This document shows positions 1 to 9,526 of a stretch of 64,000 nucleotides of DNA, in pieces; position 1 is the first letter of the stretch, and each line of letters begins with the position of its first letter. Source of the DNA: Stentor roeselii (taxonomy: Eukaryota > Ciliophora > Heterotrichea > Heterotrichida > Stentoridae); NCBI GenBank assembly GCA_006503475.1, contig RSEH01000058.1, forward strand, positions 62,001-126,000. The letters are read 5' to 3'. The notes under the pieces are model-generated. The model was not told where the DNA came from, made no database searches, and saw only the letters and a program-made list of their open reading frames with translations. A program made the position numbers and the translations under genes.

Positions 1-82
1 ATCTTTCGGATTGCTCTGACATGCGACAGAGAAGAAGAAGTTCTGCTCGGGATAATGAGGAGAGATCATTAAGTTTCACCAT
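1..82 (-). CDS. 14-3-3-like protein, N-terminal fragment (runs off left edge)
   Basis: Only the first 27 codons are inside the window. The protein starts MVKLNDLSSLSR and continues with AELLLLCRMSEQSER. This resembles helix 1-2 of 14-3-3 proteins, where a SREELLY-like helix is followed by LAEQAERY. 14-3-3 proteins are dimeric phosphoserine/threonine-binding adaptors in the cytosol. The start is the only ATG in this frame before upstream stops, and an AT-rich leader precedes it. The family call rests on a short stretch, so it is moderate. Confidence 0.55.
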   Translation of the reverse strand, partial: MVKLNDLSSLSRAELLLLCRMSEQSER

Positions 83-585
83 TGTTTTATTTGGGTTTTC
101 GGGTTTGGACTTAGGAAAGATGGAAATGGTTATTATTATAGTTTATTGAGGAGATGAGGCAAGTGAAAATTGGAAGATGTGCTTTGGGGGAGGGAACTTT
201 GATGTCAATATTTCGAAAATCGCGGTCGTTTGATGATTTAATCATTCGACCGTTTACGTATGGGATCTTGAAAAACAAGTTTAGGTCGAAGGTAAATTAA
301 GCTAATAATTGCATTATGCTTGAAGTAGGAGTCATTGTATGGCTGGTATTTAGATGCCAATACTAAAACATCTTCTGTCTACATTCCTCTTTTTAACCCT
401 GAGATCAACAGGTAAATAAAATCTTGAAATCCACCTTCCAACACAAATAAACTAACACAAACAACATAAAATCCTTAAACTTCAACATAAACCTTCAACT
501 CTTCTTTTCTAAATTCAAAAATCTTTCTAATCTTCAATCAAAAAAATCACTCTCACCATAACCCTCTCTCATTCAACATTTAAAA
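83..585. other. Divergent intergenic region
   Basis: About 500 nt between the divergent 14-3-3-like and dehydrogenase genes. Positions 154-300 are richer in G+C and hold a 48-codon ORF on + (MRQVKIGRCALGEG...), but no family is recognisable and the minus strand is also partly open there, so I do not call a gene. An imperfect palindrome sits at 223-252. From about 420 to 585 the + strand is almost free of G (A/C/T-rich), as is usual here just upstream of a start codon. Confidence 0.5.
223..252. repeat. Imperfect inverted repeat
   Basis: CGGTCG at 223-228 pairs with CGACCG at 247-252. A 2x2 internal loop follows, then TGAT/ATCA around a six-base loop. It lies in the 14-3-3/dehydrogenase spacer. 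It could be an operator-like site or chance; function unknown. Confidence 0.4.
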
Positions 586-3003
586 ATGTTGAGGTTGCAT
601 TCATTAAACCCCACAAGTTTTACACGTCTTCTTCTCCGTCCCTTCCGGAGCACAGTCGACATCTACAAAGGTATAAATCCTCTAAACCCATCATCCTCAA
701 CCCAAAAGTCCTTTTTAGAGTCATCTCACATTTCAGACTCCTCCGAACGTGACTGGTTAGAAGAAGAATTCTCAAAAACATCATCAACTCCATTATCAAT
801 AGCTCAAAAGCTAAACAACTTACGAATGATTCAAATGTCAGAGACTTTCGAGCATTTCGTGCACAAGAAATTCAGTTCTTACAAAAGATATTCAGGAGAA
901 GGCACCGAGTCTCTAGTCCCGGGTCTTTACTCCTTGTTGCAGTCCTACCACGGCTCAGGTGACTCTTTAGTTCTAACAATAGCGCATCGAGGTAAGTTGG
1001 CAGTTTTGGTAAGCTTAATGAACTACCCGCTTCGCAATCTTTTTTACAAAATCAAAGGAAACTCACTGTTTCCTGAGGAGTTGAACCAAGAGAACTACTA
1101 CTTCTTGGATGACATCGCGACCCATATCGCGGTGACTTCAGAGAGAAGTGAGTTAAAAGGCCTGAAGGTCAGTATGCTGCATAACCCTTCTCATCTGGAG
1201 ATAGGCGGCGCTGTGGGCATGGGAAAAACAAGGGCGAAAATCGACAGAGGAAGTAAGTCTTTGCATGTTTGGGTTCATGGAGATGCAGCTTTGGCTGGGC
1301 AGGGTGTTGTTTATGAACTCACTCAAATGGCGCATTTGGAGAAGTTCAGCGTTGGTGGGACTGTTCATGTCGTCGCTAATAACCAGCTTGGATTCACTGC
1401 AAATGAAAGTATGGGAAGGTCTTCGAATTATTGCACTGATGTGTTTAAGATCATCGAAGCTCCTGTTGTGCATGTTAATGCTTTGTCAGTTGAAGATGTT
1501 GTCAAGTGTGGGAATCTCGCTGTGAGGTACAGGAATAAATTTAAAAATGACTTCGTTATTGACTTGGTCGGGTATCGCAGGTATGGACATAATGAAGTTG
1601 ATGACCCTACCTTCACAAATCCTCTCATGTATAAAAAGATCAGGGAAATCAAAGGGTCTGCTGCTTTATACGCTCAACAACTCCTTGATGAAGGAGTCAC
1701 TACTCAGGATTACATTGAAAAAATCAAGAACCAACTGGAAAATCATTTAAATAAAGAACTTTCACTTGCAAGTCTTGAAAATCTTGAAAAAGACTCAAAT
1801 GGCTGGCTTAAAGTCGACTCTTTTCAAGCTCAATGGACAGGATTTTCCCCTCTTCACCAGAAAAATGATGTGAAAAGTGGATATGACAGTGAAAAACTGA
1901 AAGAAATCTGTAAAATCTCAACAACTGTGCCTAGTTCCTTTAAAATCCACCCAATTCTCAAGAAAAACTTGCAAGCTCGAAATGACTGCGTCATTTCAGA
2001 TAAAATTGACTGGGCAACTGCTGAGATTTTAGCTTTTGGATCATTACTTCAAGAAGGCTTTAATGTTAGACTTTGTGGTGAAGACTCCATTCGAGGCACC
2101 TTTTCTCAGAGGCAGGTCGGAGTTTATTGTCAGGAGACTGAAAAATTTGATGTTCCTTTGGCGAGACTTGGAAATTTCACTGTTGTTAATAGCATCTTGT
2201 CCGAAATTGCTGTTGTTGGATTTGAATATGGGTATTCTTTGGATCACCCGAAAAATTTAGTTTTGTGGGAAGCGCAGTTTGGAGACTTTGCGAATATGGC
2301 TCAGCCGATCACTGATACTTATATTGTTAGTGGAGAGGCTAAGTGGATGAGGCAGAGTGGACTTGCGCTTATTTTACCTCATGGACAAGAAGCTCAAGGC
2401 CCTGATCATTCTTCTGCACAGATTGAAAGGTATTTAGGAATGGTTAACAATACTTTGTCTCAACAGGTTAATATTGAAGTTTATAACATGATTCATCCGG
2501 CGAATTATTTTCATTTGCTACGTAGGTCGATGTTGAGAAATTTTAGACGACCATTGATAATCGGAACTCCCAAATCAGCTCTAAGAAATAAATGGGCTAC
2601 ATCAACACTTGAAGAATTTAATGAAAACTACTCATTTAGGCCAGTTATTTTAAGAGAAAATGGAAAAGGAAGTAAAAAACTTGTTTTATGTAATGGAAAA
2701 GTTGCGATTGATTTATTGACTCATTTTAATGATATTTCTATTGTTTTAATTGAGCAACTCGCTCCTCTGCCTTTAGAAGAAATCAAAGATGTTGTGTCTA
2801 AAACTGGAAAAGAATTTGTTTGGGTTCAAGAAGAACCAAAGAACTTCGGAGTATTTAATTATATCAGACCATACCTTGAATCTGAATTCGGAAAATTCCA
2901 AGTTATCGCTAGACCTGAGTTAAGTGCTAATGCTGTTGGAAATTCTAAGGACTTTAAAGCTCAGCAAGAGAAAATTTTACTACAAGTAAGTGAAATTATC
3001 TAG
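586..3003 (+). CDS. DHTKD1: 2-oxo acid dehydrogenase E1, DHTKD1-like
   Basis: Thiamine-dependent E1 of the 2-oxoglutarate dehydrogenase family, which decarboxylates a 2-oxo acid and passes the acyl group to E2 in mitochondria. The 805 residues are closer in length and motifs to DHTKD1 (2-oxoadipate, lysine/tryptophan breakdown) than to full OGDH. Recognisable stretches are AHRGKLAVL, MLHNPSHLEIGGAVGMGKTR, VHGDAALAGQG, NNQLGFT, YRRYGHNE, GTFSQR, LWEAQFGDF and GPDHSS. The N-terminus (MLRLHSLNPTSFTRLLLRPF) looks like a mitochondrial presequence. The E1 core is complete. Substrate preference between oxoglutarate and oxoadipate is inferred. Confidence 0.9.
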   Translation: MLRLHSLNPTSFTRLLLRPFRSTVDIYKGINPLNPSSSTQKSFLESSHISDSSERDWLEEEFSKTSSTPLSIAQKLNNLRMIQMSETFEHFVHKKFSSYKRYSGEGTESLVPGLYSLLQSYHGSGDSLVLTIAHRGKLAVLVSLMNYPLRNLFYKIKGNSLFPEELNQENYYFLDDIATHIAVTSERSELKGLKVSMLHNPSHLEIGGAVGMGKTRAKIDRGSKSLHVWVHGDAALAGQGVVYELTQMAHLEKFSVGGTVHVVANNQLGFTANESMGRSSNYCTDVFKIIEAPVVHVNALSVEDVVKCGNLAVRYRNKFKNDFVIDLVGYRRYGHNEVDDPTFTNPLMYKKIREIKGSAALYAQQLLDEGVTTQDYIEKIKNQLENHLNKELSLASLENLEKDSNGWLKVDSFQAQWTGFSPLHQKNDVKSGYDSEKLKEICKISTTVPSSFKIHPILKKNLQARNDCVISDKIDWATAEILAFGSLLQEGFNVRLCGEDSIRGTFSQRQVGVYCQETEKFDVPLARLGNFTVVNSILSEIAVVGFEYGYSLDHPKNLVLWEAQFGDFANMAQPITDTYIVSGEAKWMRQSGLALILPHGQEAQGPDHSSAQIERYLGMVNNTLSQQVNIEVYNMIHPANYFHLLRRSMLRNFRRPLIIGTPKSALRNKWATSTLEEFNENYSFRPVILRENGKGSKKLVLCNGKVAIDLLTHFNDISIVLIEQLAPLPLEEIKDVVSKTGKEFVWVQEEPKNFGVFNYIRPYLESEFGKFQVIARPELSANAVGNSKDFKAQQEKILLQVSEII

Positions 3004-3034
3004 ATTTGGATTAATAGTGTTTAGATCAATAAAT

Positions 3035-4894
3035 ATGTTTGAAGGAATAGAAATCGAAATTTTTGAAATCCAACACCCGCCGATTTACGAAGAAGCAAGT
3101 TTTTCCTACAGTATTCATGATGATAATAAAGAATACGAATTTTTCAGTAATAGCAAAACATTGTTTATTCCGATTCAACAAATTCCTTTAAACTTAAAGT
3201 TTGCTCTTTATAACAAAACTAAAGAAATTGGTAGATCAATCCTTCAAATCCCAGAACAAGAAAATCCAAGCAAAGTCCAAACCTTAAAATTCCAAGACCA
3301 GTCAAACGAAAGAAAACAGCTTTCAAGTCGCAATCCAAAACAAATAACACTCCGCTGTTACCTAAAGTTAATATTCAGTCACCCCACCCAAGAATACCTA
3401 AACTACCTAAAGTCCTTTGTCAGTTATCTTTTGTCCAACAGAGAAACTTTCTCATTATTTTCTTCTCAACTCGAAAAAATTTCCAGTCCATCCTCAGAAA
3501 AAACGATTGATTTACTTGAAAACCAACTCTGCGAAAAAAACAAAATAATTCACAGTTTTCTTAAAGAATTTCACGAACTCAGGAAAAATTCAAACCTTGT
3601 TTCAACTGAAAACGTCGAACTTAAGAGAAAACTCACTGAAAGCTTATCAAGAGTCGTCGAGTTAACGAATCATTCTTTAAAGAAATCAGAAAATGATTTG
3701 AAAAATTCAGAAAACTTAGAAAAAGATAAAGAAATCGAAAATATGAGAATTGAAATTGGAAAAATTACTGAAAAATACTTGAAAGTCTTTCAAAGTCTTG
3801 AAGAAAAATCGAAAGATTTTCATTTTATCATCGGAAAACTGGTCAGTGAAAAAAACTTTGCTTTGAGAAAATGTGAAGAACTTGAAAAAAATGAGAAAAA
3901 CTTCAAAAACCAGGTCGAAGAACTTGAGATTCAAAATATTTCATTAAAATCACAAATTTTTATTCAGGATTCATTTAAAAATTTAACAAATCACTACGAA
4001 TCTCAAGTTTCAGTCCTGGAGTCTCAGTTAAATATAGAAAAAGAAAGATATAGCAAGTTGATTCAAGAGTTCAACGAGCAGGTTGCTTCGAAAAAAGATC
4101 AGTCCGAAGAGATACTCCGGAATAATTCAGAAATTTTATCCTTAACTAAAAAAACAAAAGAACTCCAATCAAATCTTGACTCAGTCAATTTTCAATTATT
4201 GACCCTTTCAAACGAAATAACTGAAAAAGAAGCCAAATCCTTGAAACTCTCAAAATCACTAAAAAAAAGCGAAAACCTTCAAAAAAACAATGAAATTCTT
4301 TTAGAAACCATTGAAAACCTAACAAAAAACTTAAAAATTTTAGAAAGTCACAACCAGTCCACAAGTCAAAAACTAGAAAATCTTGACCAGACCTGTCGAA
4401 ACCTCTCAAAAAAATATTCAACCCAATCAACAACATTAAAAGAAAAAGAAGAAGAACTTGAAAGTCTTAAAGAAATAATTATCGCCATTCAAAAACTACC
4501 CCAGCCCTTCTCTCATCATGGAGATTCAATAGACGAGCAAGTATCCGAATATCTTCTTAACTCTAAATCTTGCTCACGATTCACTCATGAGTCAAAAGGA
4601 GTTTATTCCTTCGAAGGGCAGAAAGTTTATATAAAAAGACTGGAAAAACGTTTATTTGCAAGTATCAACGGCCTGGACATTCCTATTGAAGAGTTTTTCG
4701 AAGATTTTTTCTTGAAACAACTGACGAAAATTCAAGAAAAAAAGAAAGAAAAGATGAAAATTCTTGCTTCTAGGAATTGTCACTGCAAGATTAAAACACT
4801 TTCACCTTCCAATCAAATGAAAGAAAATCTGGGAAGTAAAAGTTTTAACAGTAGTCAGAAAGTTTACATGAACAAATCGGCTAGGTTTTTATAA
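3035..4894 (+). CDS. C2-like/coiled-coil protein, 619 aa
   Basis: No family recognised with certainty. Residues 1-90 are beta-rich and C2-like (FEGIEIEIFEIQHPP... with alternating hydrophobics), residues about 170-490 are a long charged coiled coil, and the C-terminal 120 residues form a non-coiled domain (YSFEGQKVYIKRLEKRLFASI). An N-terminal C2-like fold plus coiled coil is common in centriole and basal-body proteins, but this is inference. The start is the ATG 32 nt after the dehydrogenase stop. An in-frame GTG lies upstream inside that gene. Confidence 0.75.
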   Translation: MFEGIEIEIFEIQHPPIYEEASFSYSIHDDNKEYEFFSNSKTLFIPIQQIPLNLKFALYNKTKEIGRSILQIPEQENPSKVQTLKFQDQSNERKQLSSRNPKQITLRCYLKLIFSHPTQEYLNYLKSFVSYLLSNRETFSLFSSQLEKISSPSSEKTIDLLENQLCEKNKIIHSFLKEFHELRKNSNLVSTENVELKRKLTESLSRVVELTNHSLKKSENDLKNSENLEKDKEIENMRIEIGKITEKYLKVFQSLEEKSKDFHFIIGKLVSEKNFALRKCEELEKNEKNFKNQVEELEIQNISLKSQIFIQDSFKNLTNHYESQVSVLESQLNIEKERYSKLIQEFNEQVASKKDQSEEILRNNSEILSLTKKTKELQSNLDSVNFQLLTLSNEITEKEAKSLKLSKSLKKSENLQKNNEILLETIENLTKNLKILESHNQSTSQKLENLDQTCRNLSKKYSTQSTTLKEKEEELESLKEIIIAIQKLPQPFSHHGDSIDEQVSEYLLNSKSCSRFTHESKGVYSFEGQKVYIKRLEKRLFASINGLDIPIEEFFEDFFLKQLTKIQEKKKEKMKILASRNCHCKIKTLSPSNQMKENLGSKSFNSSQKVYMNKSARFL

Positions 4895-4907
4895 TATTTA
4901 TTGATAA

Positions 4908-6284
4908 TTAGCTTCCTAGATACGTGTTGTTTAGCTGAAAATGCACTGTAAAGCCTTTTGAGTTCAAAACTGTGGAAATACTTGGATGTAGTCCTGGACT
5001 TAAAAGTAAACGACTTGGGAATAACGACGGTAGCCCTGAATTAAACTTTTCCAGATGGTTTAAAGCGATTTTATTTGTGTGAAAATGGAACTCTTGAAGA
5101 GAAGTACGGTTTTTTAAACGTTGTAGCAGTGATGATGAAGAATCATCGAAGCTGTTAAGTGAAAGTGAAAAAAATGAAAGGTTTTTCCAGATTTCGAGAG
5201 ATGATATTAAAGAATTCATGTTTTGACCTGTCAAGTTGTTGTTTTGGATTGTAAGGTATTCGAGATCTGAACTTAATGAGAAAGTTTTTAGAATTAATAT
5301 CAAACTGTTGGAAGAAATTCCATTGTTTTTTAGTTTCAGTATTTTTAAAGAGCTGAAATCAATTTTTTCTCCGTTTTGGTCAAAGTCATCGAATTTTATA
5401 CCCTCTAGGCTCAGGTGGCTTAGAAGTTTTAATTGAGACAATCGCGATAAAGACTGATAAAAATTTTCTTCAGCAGGACTTGAAATGTTAATTTCTAACT
5501 GAGTCAAACTCTTATAGTTCTGCATGATTCCTGTGAATAAGTCAAAGTCTCTTGAAAGAAGTTTTGCCTTGACCCAATAAATATTAGGACAAACCTTAGG
5601 AAGTTTAGAAAAAAATTTGAAATTTTCCATGAAACTTGGATGAATTTCTATCATTTTTCTAGTCACTCGATTCAACCCATCTTGCATCAGACCCAGAAAG
5701 TCATTAAAAGAATCAACACTTGTTTTAGTTACACTTGAAACTACCTCATTCCAATTTTCTTTAGAAAACCTTAAATTTTGTTCAAAACTTTTAAAATTCT
5801 CAAAGTTTTCCAAAACCTTTCCAATACTTTCAAACCTTTTTAAACTTTCATCACAATTTTTACTGAAAACTTGATCAAAATTATTTAAATAAAACATTTT
5901 TAGAATCAAAGGATCTCTAACAATGACTGTAAAGTCATCTTGTATAGAAAACAAGCATGTTTCAATCATTTGTAGAGAATTTGTAAGAGATGTGAGGCAT
6001 TTTTCATATTCTCTCTGAATAATATTATGAAGTTTTAGATAGCATTCCTGAAGTTTAGAGTATTTGACCCTTGTTTCTCTATGAAAAGTTTGAAGTCGAG
6101 TTTTAGTTTCTTTAGCTTGATTATAAGGAAGGTCTAGATTCAATGCCATTTGCATTGTTTCACAATGAATTTCTTTGTGACTTGAACAAGAATAAAAATC
6201 ATAGCAATTGATGCAAACATGAGAAGCTATTTTCAGGCACTTGTTACATTTGATGATATATGTAATTTCAGAAGTCTCTTCCAT
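4908..6284 (-). CDS. B-box-like zinc finger / leucine-rich repeat protein
   Basis: 458 residues. The N-terminus has a zinc-binding pattern, CNKC at 14-17 followed by CINCYDFYSCSSHKEIHC, like a B-box. A helical, probably coiled segment covers about 60-200. The C-terminal half is built of leucine-rich repeats (LSHLSLEGIKF, LKILKLKNNGI, LEYLTIQNNNLTG, LSFFSLSLNSF). This resembles TRIM-like or LRR scaffold proteins of ciliates; no specific function can be assigned. Its stop lies 13 nt from the convergent stop of the coiled-coil gene. Confidence 0.75.
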   Translation of the reverse strand: MEETSEITYIIKCNKCLKIASHVCINCYDFYSCSSHKEIHCETMQMALNLDLPYNQAKETKTRLQTFHRETRVKYSKLQECYLKLHNIIQREYEKCLTSLTNSLQMIETCLFSIQDDFTVIVRDPLILKMFYLNNFDQVFSKNCDESLKRFESIGKVLENFENFKSFEQNLRFSKENWNEVVSSVTKTSVDSFNDFLGLMQDGLNRVTRKMIEIHPSFMENFKFFSKLPKVCPNIYWVKAKLLSRDFDLFTGIMQNYKSLTQLEINISSPAEENFYQSLSRLSQLKLLSHLSLEGIKFDDFDQNGEKIDFSSLKILKLKNNGISSNSLILILKTFSLSSDLEYLTIQNNNLTGQNMNSLISSLEIWKNLSFFSLSLNSFDDSSSSLLQRLKNRTSLQEFHFHTNKIALNHLEKFNSGLPSLFPSRLLLSPGLHPSISTVLNSKGFTVHFQLNNTYLGS

Positions 6285-6305
6285 TTATATAGACTTATTA
6301 GATAA

Positions 6306-6692
6306 TTAGTTGACCTTGTATATTGCCCCGCATCGGCATTGAACTGTTGGAGCACTCTTCGGAAAATAGCTGAGAATACTGCAGAATTGACAGTTCAATG
6401 TCAGAAGTTCAACTGTTGGCGTGATACTTGAACATTTTGGACAGGCGACAAAGTAGCTGCCTTCTGGATATGCTAGTAAAGTAGAACATTTAGAGCACTT
6501 GATGGTGTTTTTTAAGTCTTTCTTGTGGTTTTGTTGGGTTTCTTCTGATTTTTTAATGATTTCAGGATTTTTTTGAGGTTCTGGGTTATGAAAGGAATTT
6601 TCAGTCTTTTCCAAGTCGATGTTTTTTACTTCTTCATCAGTTTTTTCAGGGTTTTTCTGCTTGAAAGTCTTTAGTTCTGTTCCATATTCCAT
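6306..6692 (-). CDS. LSD1-type zinc-ribbon protein, 128 aa
   Basis: The first 60 residues are charged and probably disordered. The C-terminus carries Cys pairs: IKCSKCSTLLAYPEGSYFVACPKCSSIT, a close fit to the LSD1 zinc finger (CxxC-LLxYPxG-xxVxCxxC), followed by a second ribbon, LNCQFC...VQCRCGAIYKVN. LSD1-type fingers are found in regulators of gene expression and cell death in plants and protists; the role here is unknown. The start lies 12 nt from the start of the divergent EF-hand gene. Confidence 0.75.
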   Translation of the reverse strand: MEYGTELKTFKQKNPEKTDEEVKNIDLEKTENSFHNPEPQKNPEIIKKSEETQQNHKKDLKNTIKCSKCSTLLAYPEGSYFVACPKCSSITPTVELLTLNCQFCSILSYFPKSAPTVQCRCGAIYKVN

Positions 6693-6704
6693 GTTGTAAT
6701 TCTA

Positions 6705-6953
6705 ATGGAGGATCTAAGAAATGAAGAAACAATTAAATTAGCTTTCGACTTGATGGACCAAGACCAAGACGGCAATATTGATATGAAAGATCTTGAAAAT
6801 TTCATTTCAATTCAAGGATTGAACTACTCTCAGCAAGATTTACAAGAAATTATCAAAAAAATTGATTTGAACGATGATGGAAAAATCCAGTTCAGTGAGT
6901 TCAAACGAGCCATGAATGATGGAATTCAAATGATTAGCTGCAATCTTAGCTAA
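6705..6953 (+). CDS. Two-EF-hand calcium-binding protein, 82 aa
   Basis: Two canonical calcium loops are visible: DQDQDGNIDMKD at about 18-29 and DLNDDGKIQFSE at about 54-65. Overall it is an N-terminal half of a calmodulin-like protein. It is very similar to residues 1-80 of the next gene, so it looks like a partial tandem copy that lost the second pair of hands. The stop TAA follows NLS. Only 12 nt separate its ATG from the divergent LSD1-finger gene. Confidence 0.8.
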   Translation: MEDLRNEETIKLAFDLMDQDQDGNIDMKDLENFISIQGLNYSQQDLQEIIKKIDLNDDGKIQFSEFKRAMNDGIQMISCNLS

Positions 6954-7526
6954 TTTATCTTTATTTCTAAGGCTTAATCGCATTTTGGATTTTTTTCCTG
7001 ATTTTAATTTCATGTATATCAAGTAAGCAGATAATTGTTAAGAAATTTCCTTTTTCTTAACTTTTGATGACTACTTAATGCGACCAGATGTGTTTGCATT
7101 CAAAATAAGCGTTTTCTTTAAAAAAATCAAGAGCGTTTCTCCATGTTTTTCTGTTTTGCAAATTCAGGCCAAACTGAGATTATTAAATTTCATCTGAATG
7201 CTGTTCATATTCTTATTTTCATCAAACCTGAACATGCAAATTCTATTTCTATTAGAAATTTCAATATTAAATATCTTGATAACAGGATTCAGACCATAAA
7301 TTAATCACATACATAACTCAATTATCAAATTAACTAAAAGTTAAAAAATTTACAATATTTTCAATCTTTCTTATAATTTTCTTGAATATCTTCTAAGTTC
7401 TGAGATTTTCAAGTTTTTCTTGCCTTTGACTAATTTTCCAATTTCCTGACTTTGATTATTAACCTCTTTCTTATTTCTTCACTAATTTTTAGATTCAGTT
7501 TTAATATCCTCGATTGTAATTCCCTA
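6954..7526. other. Intergenic, AT-rich, no gene seen
   Basis: About 570 nt between two paralogous EF-hand genes. No ORF of coding character was found on either strand. If the short copy arose by duplication, its lost C-terminal half would be expected here, but I could not recognise any EF-hand loop remnant. Confidence 0.5.
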
Positions 7527-7994
7527 ATGGAAGGTGACCAATCTAAAGAAGAAACAATAAAACAGACTTTTGACTTGCTAGACAAGGATAGAGACGGTAA
7601 TATCGATGTGAAGGAATTGGAAAAATTTATATCAAATCAAGGACTGAACATTCCCCAGGAAGATCTGCAAGAAATGATTGAAAGAATTGATTCGAATGGC
7701 GATGGAAAAATCCAGTTCAGTGAATATAAACAAGCGATGGATAAAATCCTTACTAATGAAGATGAAACAATTCTTTGCAAGCAGATTTTTGATGCACTTG
7801 ATAGAGGATCGGATAAAGTTATTTCAATCGAAGAACTAAAATATGCATTTTATTGTTTAGGAGAAATTCTGACGGATGATGAAGTCAGGGGACTAATTAG
7901 TCATGCTAGTGAGGATGGGCAGAATGTCACTTATGATGACTTTGAGAGAATTTACAAAGAAATAATGAAAGAGACTAAAGAATACGATATTTGA
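7527..7994 (+). CDS. Calmodulin-like protein, four EF-hand positions
   Basis: 155 residues with calmodulin length and spacing. Loops 1 and 2 (DKDRDGNIDVKE, DSNGDGKIQFSE) keep the acidic ligands. Loop 3 (DRGSDKVISIEE) and loop 4 (HASEDGQNVTYDD) are degenerate, so only the N-lobe probably binds calcium well. I start at the ATG giving MEGDQSKEE, because the upstream extension begins at TTG, is hydrophobic and AT-rich, and has no counterpart in the sister gene. It is likely a calcium sensor of the calmodulin/centrin superfamily; its partner is unknown. Confidence 0.85.
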   Translation: MEGDQSKEETIKQTFDLLDKDRDGNIDVKELEKFISNQGLNIPQEDLQEMIERIDSNGDGKIQFSEYKQAMDKILTNEDETILCKQIFDALDRGSDKVISIEELKYAFYCLGEILTDDEVRGLISHASEDGQNVTYDDFERIYKEIMKETKEYDI

Positions 7995-8177
7995 TTAATA
8001 AGATAACAATTAGAAGTGGGAATGATTCAACACTCAAAATAATCAAATAATTGATAATTCTTTACTTGCTAAACATATAAACTTTGAAAAGAATTTTAAT
8101 TGACTTAAGCATAAAATTATCGATTTAAAGCTTAAACCAAACAAGTCTTTCATCTTTGATAAAAACTCGTAGAAAAA

Positions 8178-9047
8178 ATGGACAGGTCGAACGAAGAAGA
8201 CATGATGAGAGGCAGCGTGGATTCAGACATCCAAGCCTCAGGTAAAAAATGTTACATCTGTCTAAAAGGCTTTAATTTCCGTAAAAAACACATATGCAAG
8301 TTCTGTTTTTCAGCTGTTTGCTCAGACCACTGCCAGCGTTCCTATCAAAAAGAGCCAGGTCAAGAAGCCCTTCCGATTTGCGACCTATGTCTCCAATCAA
8401 CAATAAAAAAAGACTTAGAAAGAGAAATCCAAGAAGATATTTTAAGTCTAGAAGAAGAGTTGAAACAAGCGAAACTCATCAACAATCGACTTGAAAGAGA
8501 TCATTTTGAGAAAACTGCCCAGGTAAGTAAGTTTGAAAACTCGCTTGAAGCTCTTAATAAAGAGTATTTGCAGAAAATCAGTGAATTGGAACACGAACTT
8601 CAAATCGAAGAACTTGAAACTAAGGAAATTGTTGAGTTGTATCAGAGAACTAAAGAAAAACTTAATGGGTCTAGGAAGGAAATTCAAGATATGGATGACA
8701 AAACTGCGAAGGGTAATAATGATTTGGAGAATATGGGGAAACAATTGGAAAATTTGAAGGAAACTAAGGAAGGACTTAATCAACAACTTTTTAGGATTAA
8801 TGAAAAGTTGAAGGGTAGCTTGTCTATTGAAAAAGTTGAGGTTATTGTTTGTGAACCTTGCAAAACTAGGCTGTCTGATGCGGCTAGAAGGAGAAGGGAA
8901 ATGCCATCAATCTTGGAAGATGCAACTATTAGTCTAAGTGCAATTGAAGAACGTCAAAGTATGTTAGAAAGTGTGAGAGAATATAAAGAAATACTAGAAA
9001 AACAAACAAATAATCCAAATGAAGAATCAGGATGCTTAATTTGTTAA
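8178..9047 (+). CDS. FYVE-related zinc finger, coiled-coil, CaaX-ended protein
   Basis: 289 residues. Cys25/28, Cys40/43, Cys48/52 and Cys68/71 with FRKKHICKFC recall a FYVE finger, whose R(K)HHC motif binds phosphatidylinositol 3-phosphate; here the basic motif is only partly kept. Residues about 75-210 are coiled coil. The last four residues are CLIC, a CaaX box that could be farnesylated. Zinc finger, coil and lipid anchor together suggest a membrane tether on endosomes or vesicles (inference). Confidence 0.75.
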   Translation: MDRSNEEDMMRGSVDSDIQASGKKCYICLKGFNFRKKHICKFCFSAVCSDHCQRSYQKEPGQEALPICDLCLQSTIKKDLEREIQEDILSLEEELKQAKLINNRLERDHFEKTAQVSKFENSLEALNKEYLQKISELEHELQIEELETKEIVELYQRTKEKLNGSRKEIQDMDDKTAKGNNDLENMGKQLENLKETKEGLNQQLFRINEKLKGSLSIEKVEVIVCEPCKTRLSDAARRRREMPSILEDATISLSAIEERQSMLESVREYKEILEKQTNNPNEESGCLIC

Positions 9048-9050
9048 TAA

Positions 9051-9515
9051 ATGATTAATTCTTCTCCATCCATAGATCAAGTTCTAAACAAATTCAGATC
9101 TCAAATGTGTTTAGCCTGCAGTGATATAAAACTAAGCAAGTTCAATCAAATCGAGACCCTCTGCATAAACTCAAATACAAGTCATTTCATGTGTTCAAAA
9201 TGCCGTCTAAGGTACTTCCACGTGCGTTCCCAGCGGCTTTGCAAGTGCAGAAGACCCTTCACTGAAGCCGAGATCAAGCTTTTAACCGAAGAGCTCATCA
9301 AGACCTGCTGCATTTGTTTCGATTCCAAAGAAAAATCTCGACATTGCGATTGCTGCAAATCAATAATCTGCAAAAAATGCAGCAGATCCTTAAAAGACCT
9401 TCGTAGTTGCGTACCCTGTTCAGAGAAAAGGTGTTCAAGATGTGAAAACCTTTTAGGAACTCGTTACACCTTCGAAAACGAGTTCTTCATACACATCCGA
9501 TGTTTAAGAAAATAA
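9051..9515 (+). CDS. Cysteine-rich RING/IBR-like protein, 154 aa
   Basis: Cys pairs are spread along the protein: CLAC, CSKC, CKC, CCIC, CDCC, CKKC, CVPC, CSRC. The block CCICFDSKEKSRHCDCC followed by IICKKCSRSL is RING- or PHD-like, and CSRCENLLGTRYTFENEFF resembles a LIM/zinc-ribbon end. It may be an E3 ligase component, but the metal ligands cannot be paired with certainty by eye. Its ATG is three nt after the previous stop (TAA TAA ATG). Confidence 0.7.
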   Translation: MINSSPSIDQVLNKFRSQMCLACSDIKLSKFNQIETLCINSNTSHFMCSKCRLRYFHVRSQRLCKCRRPFTEAEIKLLTEELIKTCCICFDSKEKSRHCDCCKSIICKKCSRSLKDLRSCVPCSEKRCSRCENLLGTRYTFENEFFIHIRCLRK

Positions 9516-9526
9516 TAATAATCCTA

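Noticed and set aside
154-300. 48-codon ORF in the left spacer
   Set aside because: No family, and the opposite strand is also partly open; not enough to call a gene.
2986-3003. 18-nt GTAAGT...TAG at the end of the dehydrogenase
   Set aside because: The plain stop gives a normal C-terminus; 18 nt does not fit the intron lengths seen here.
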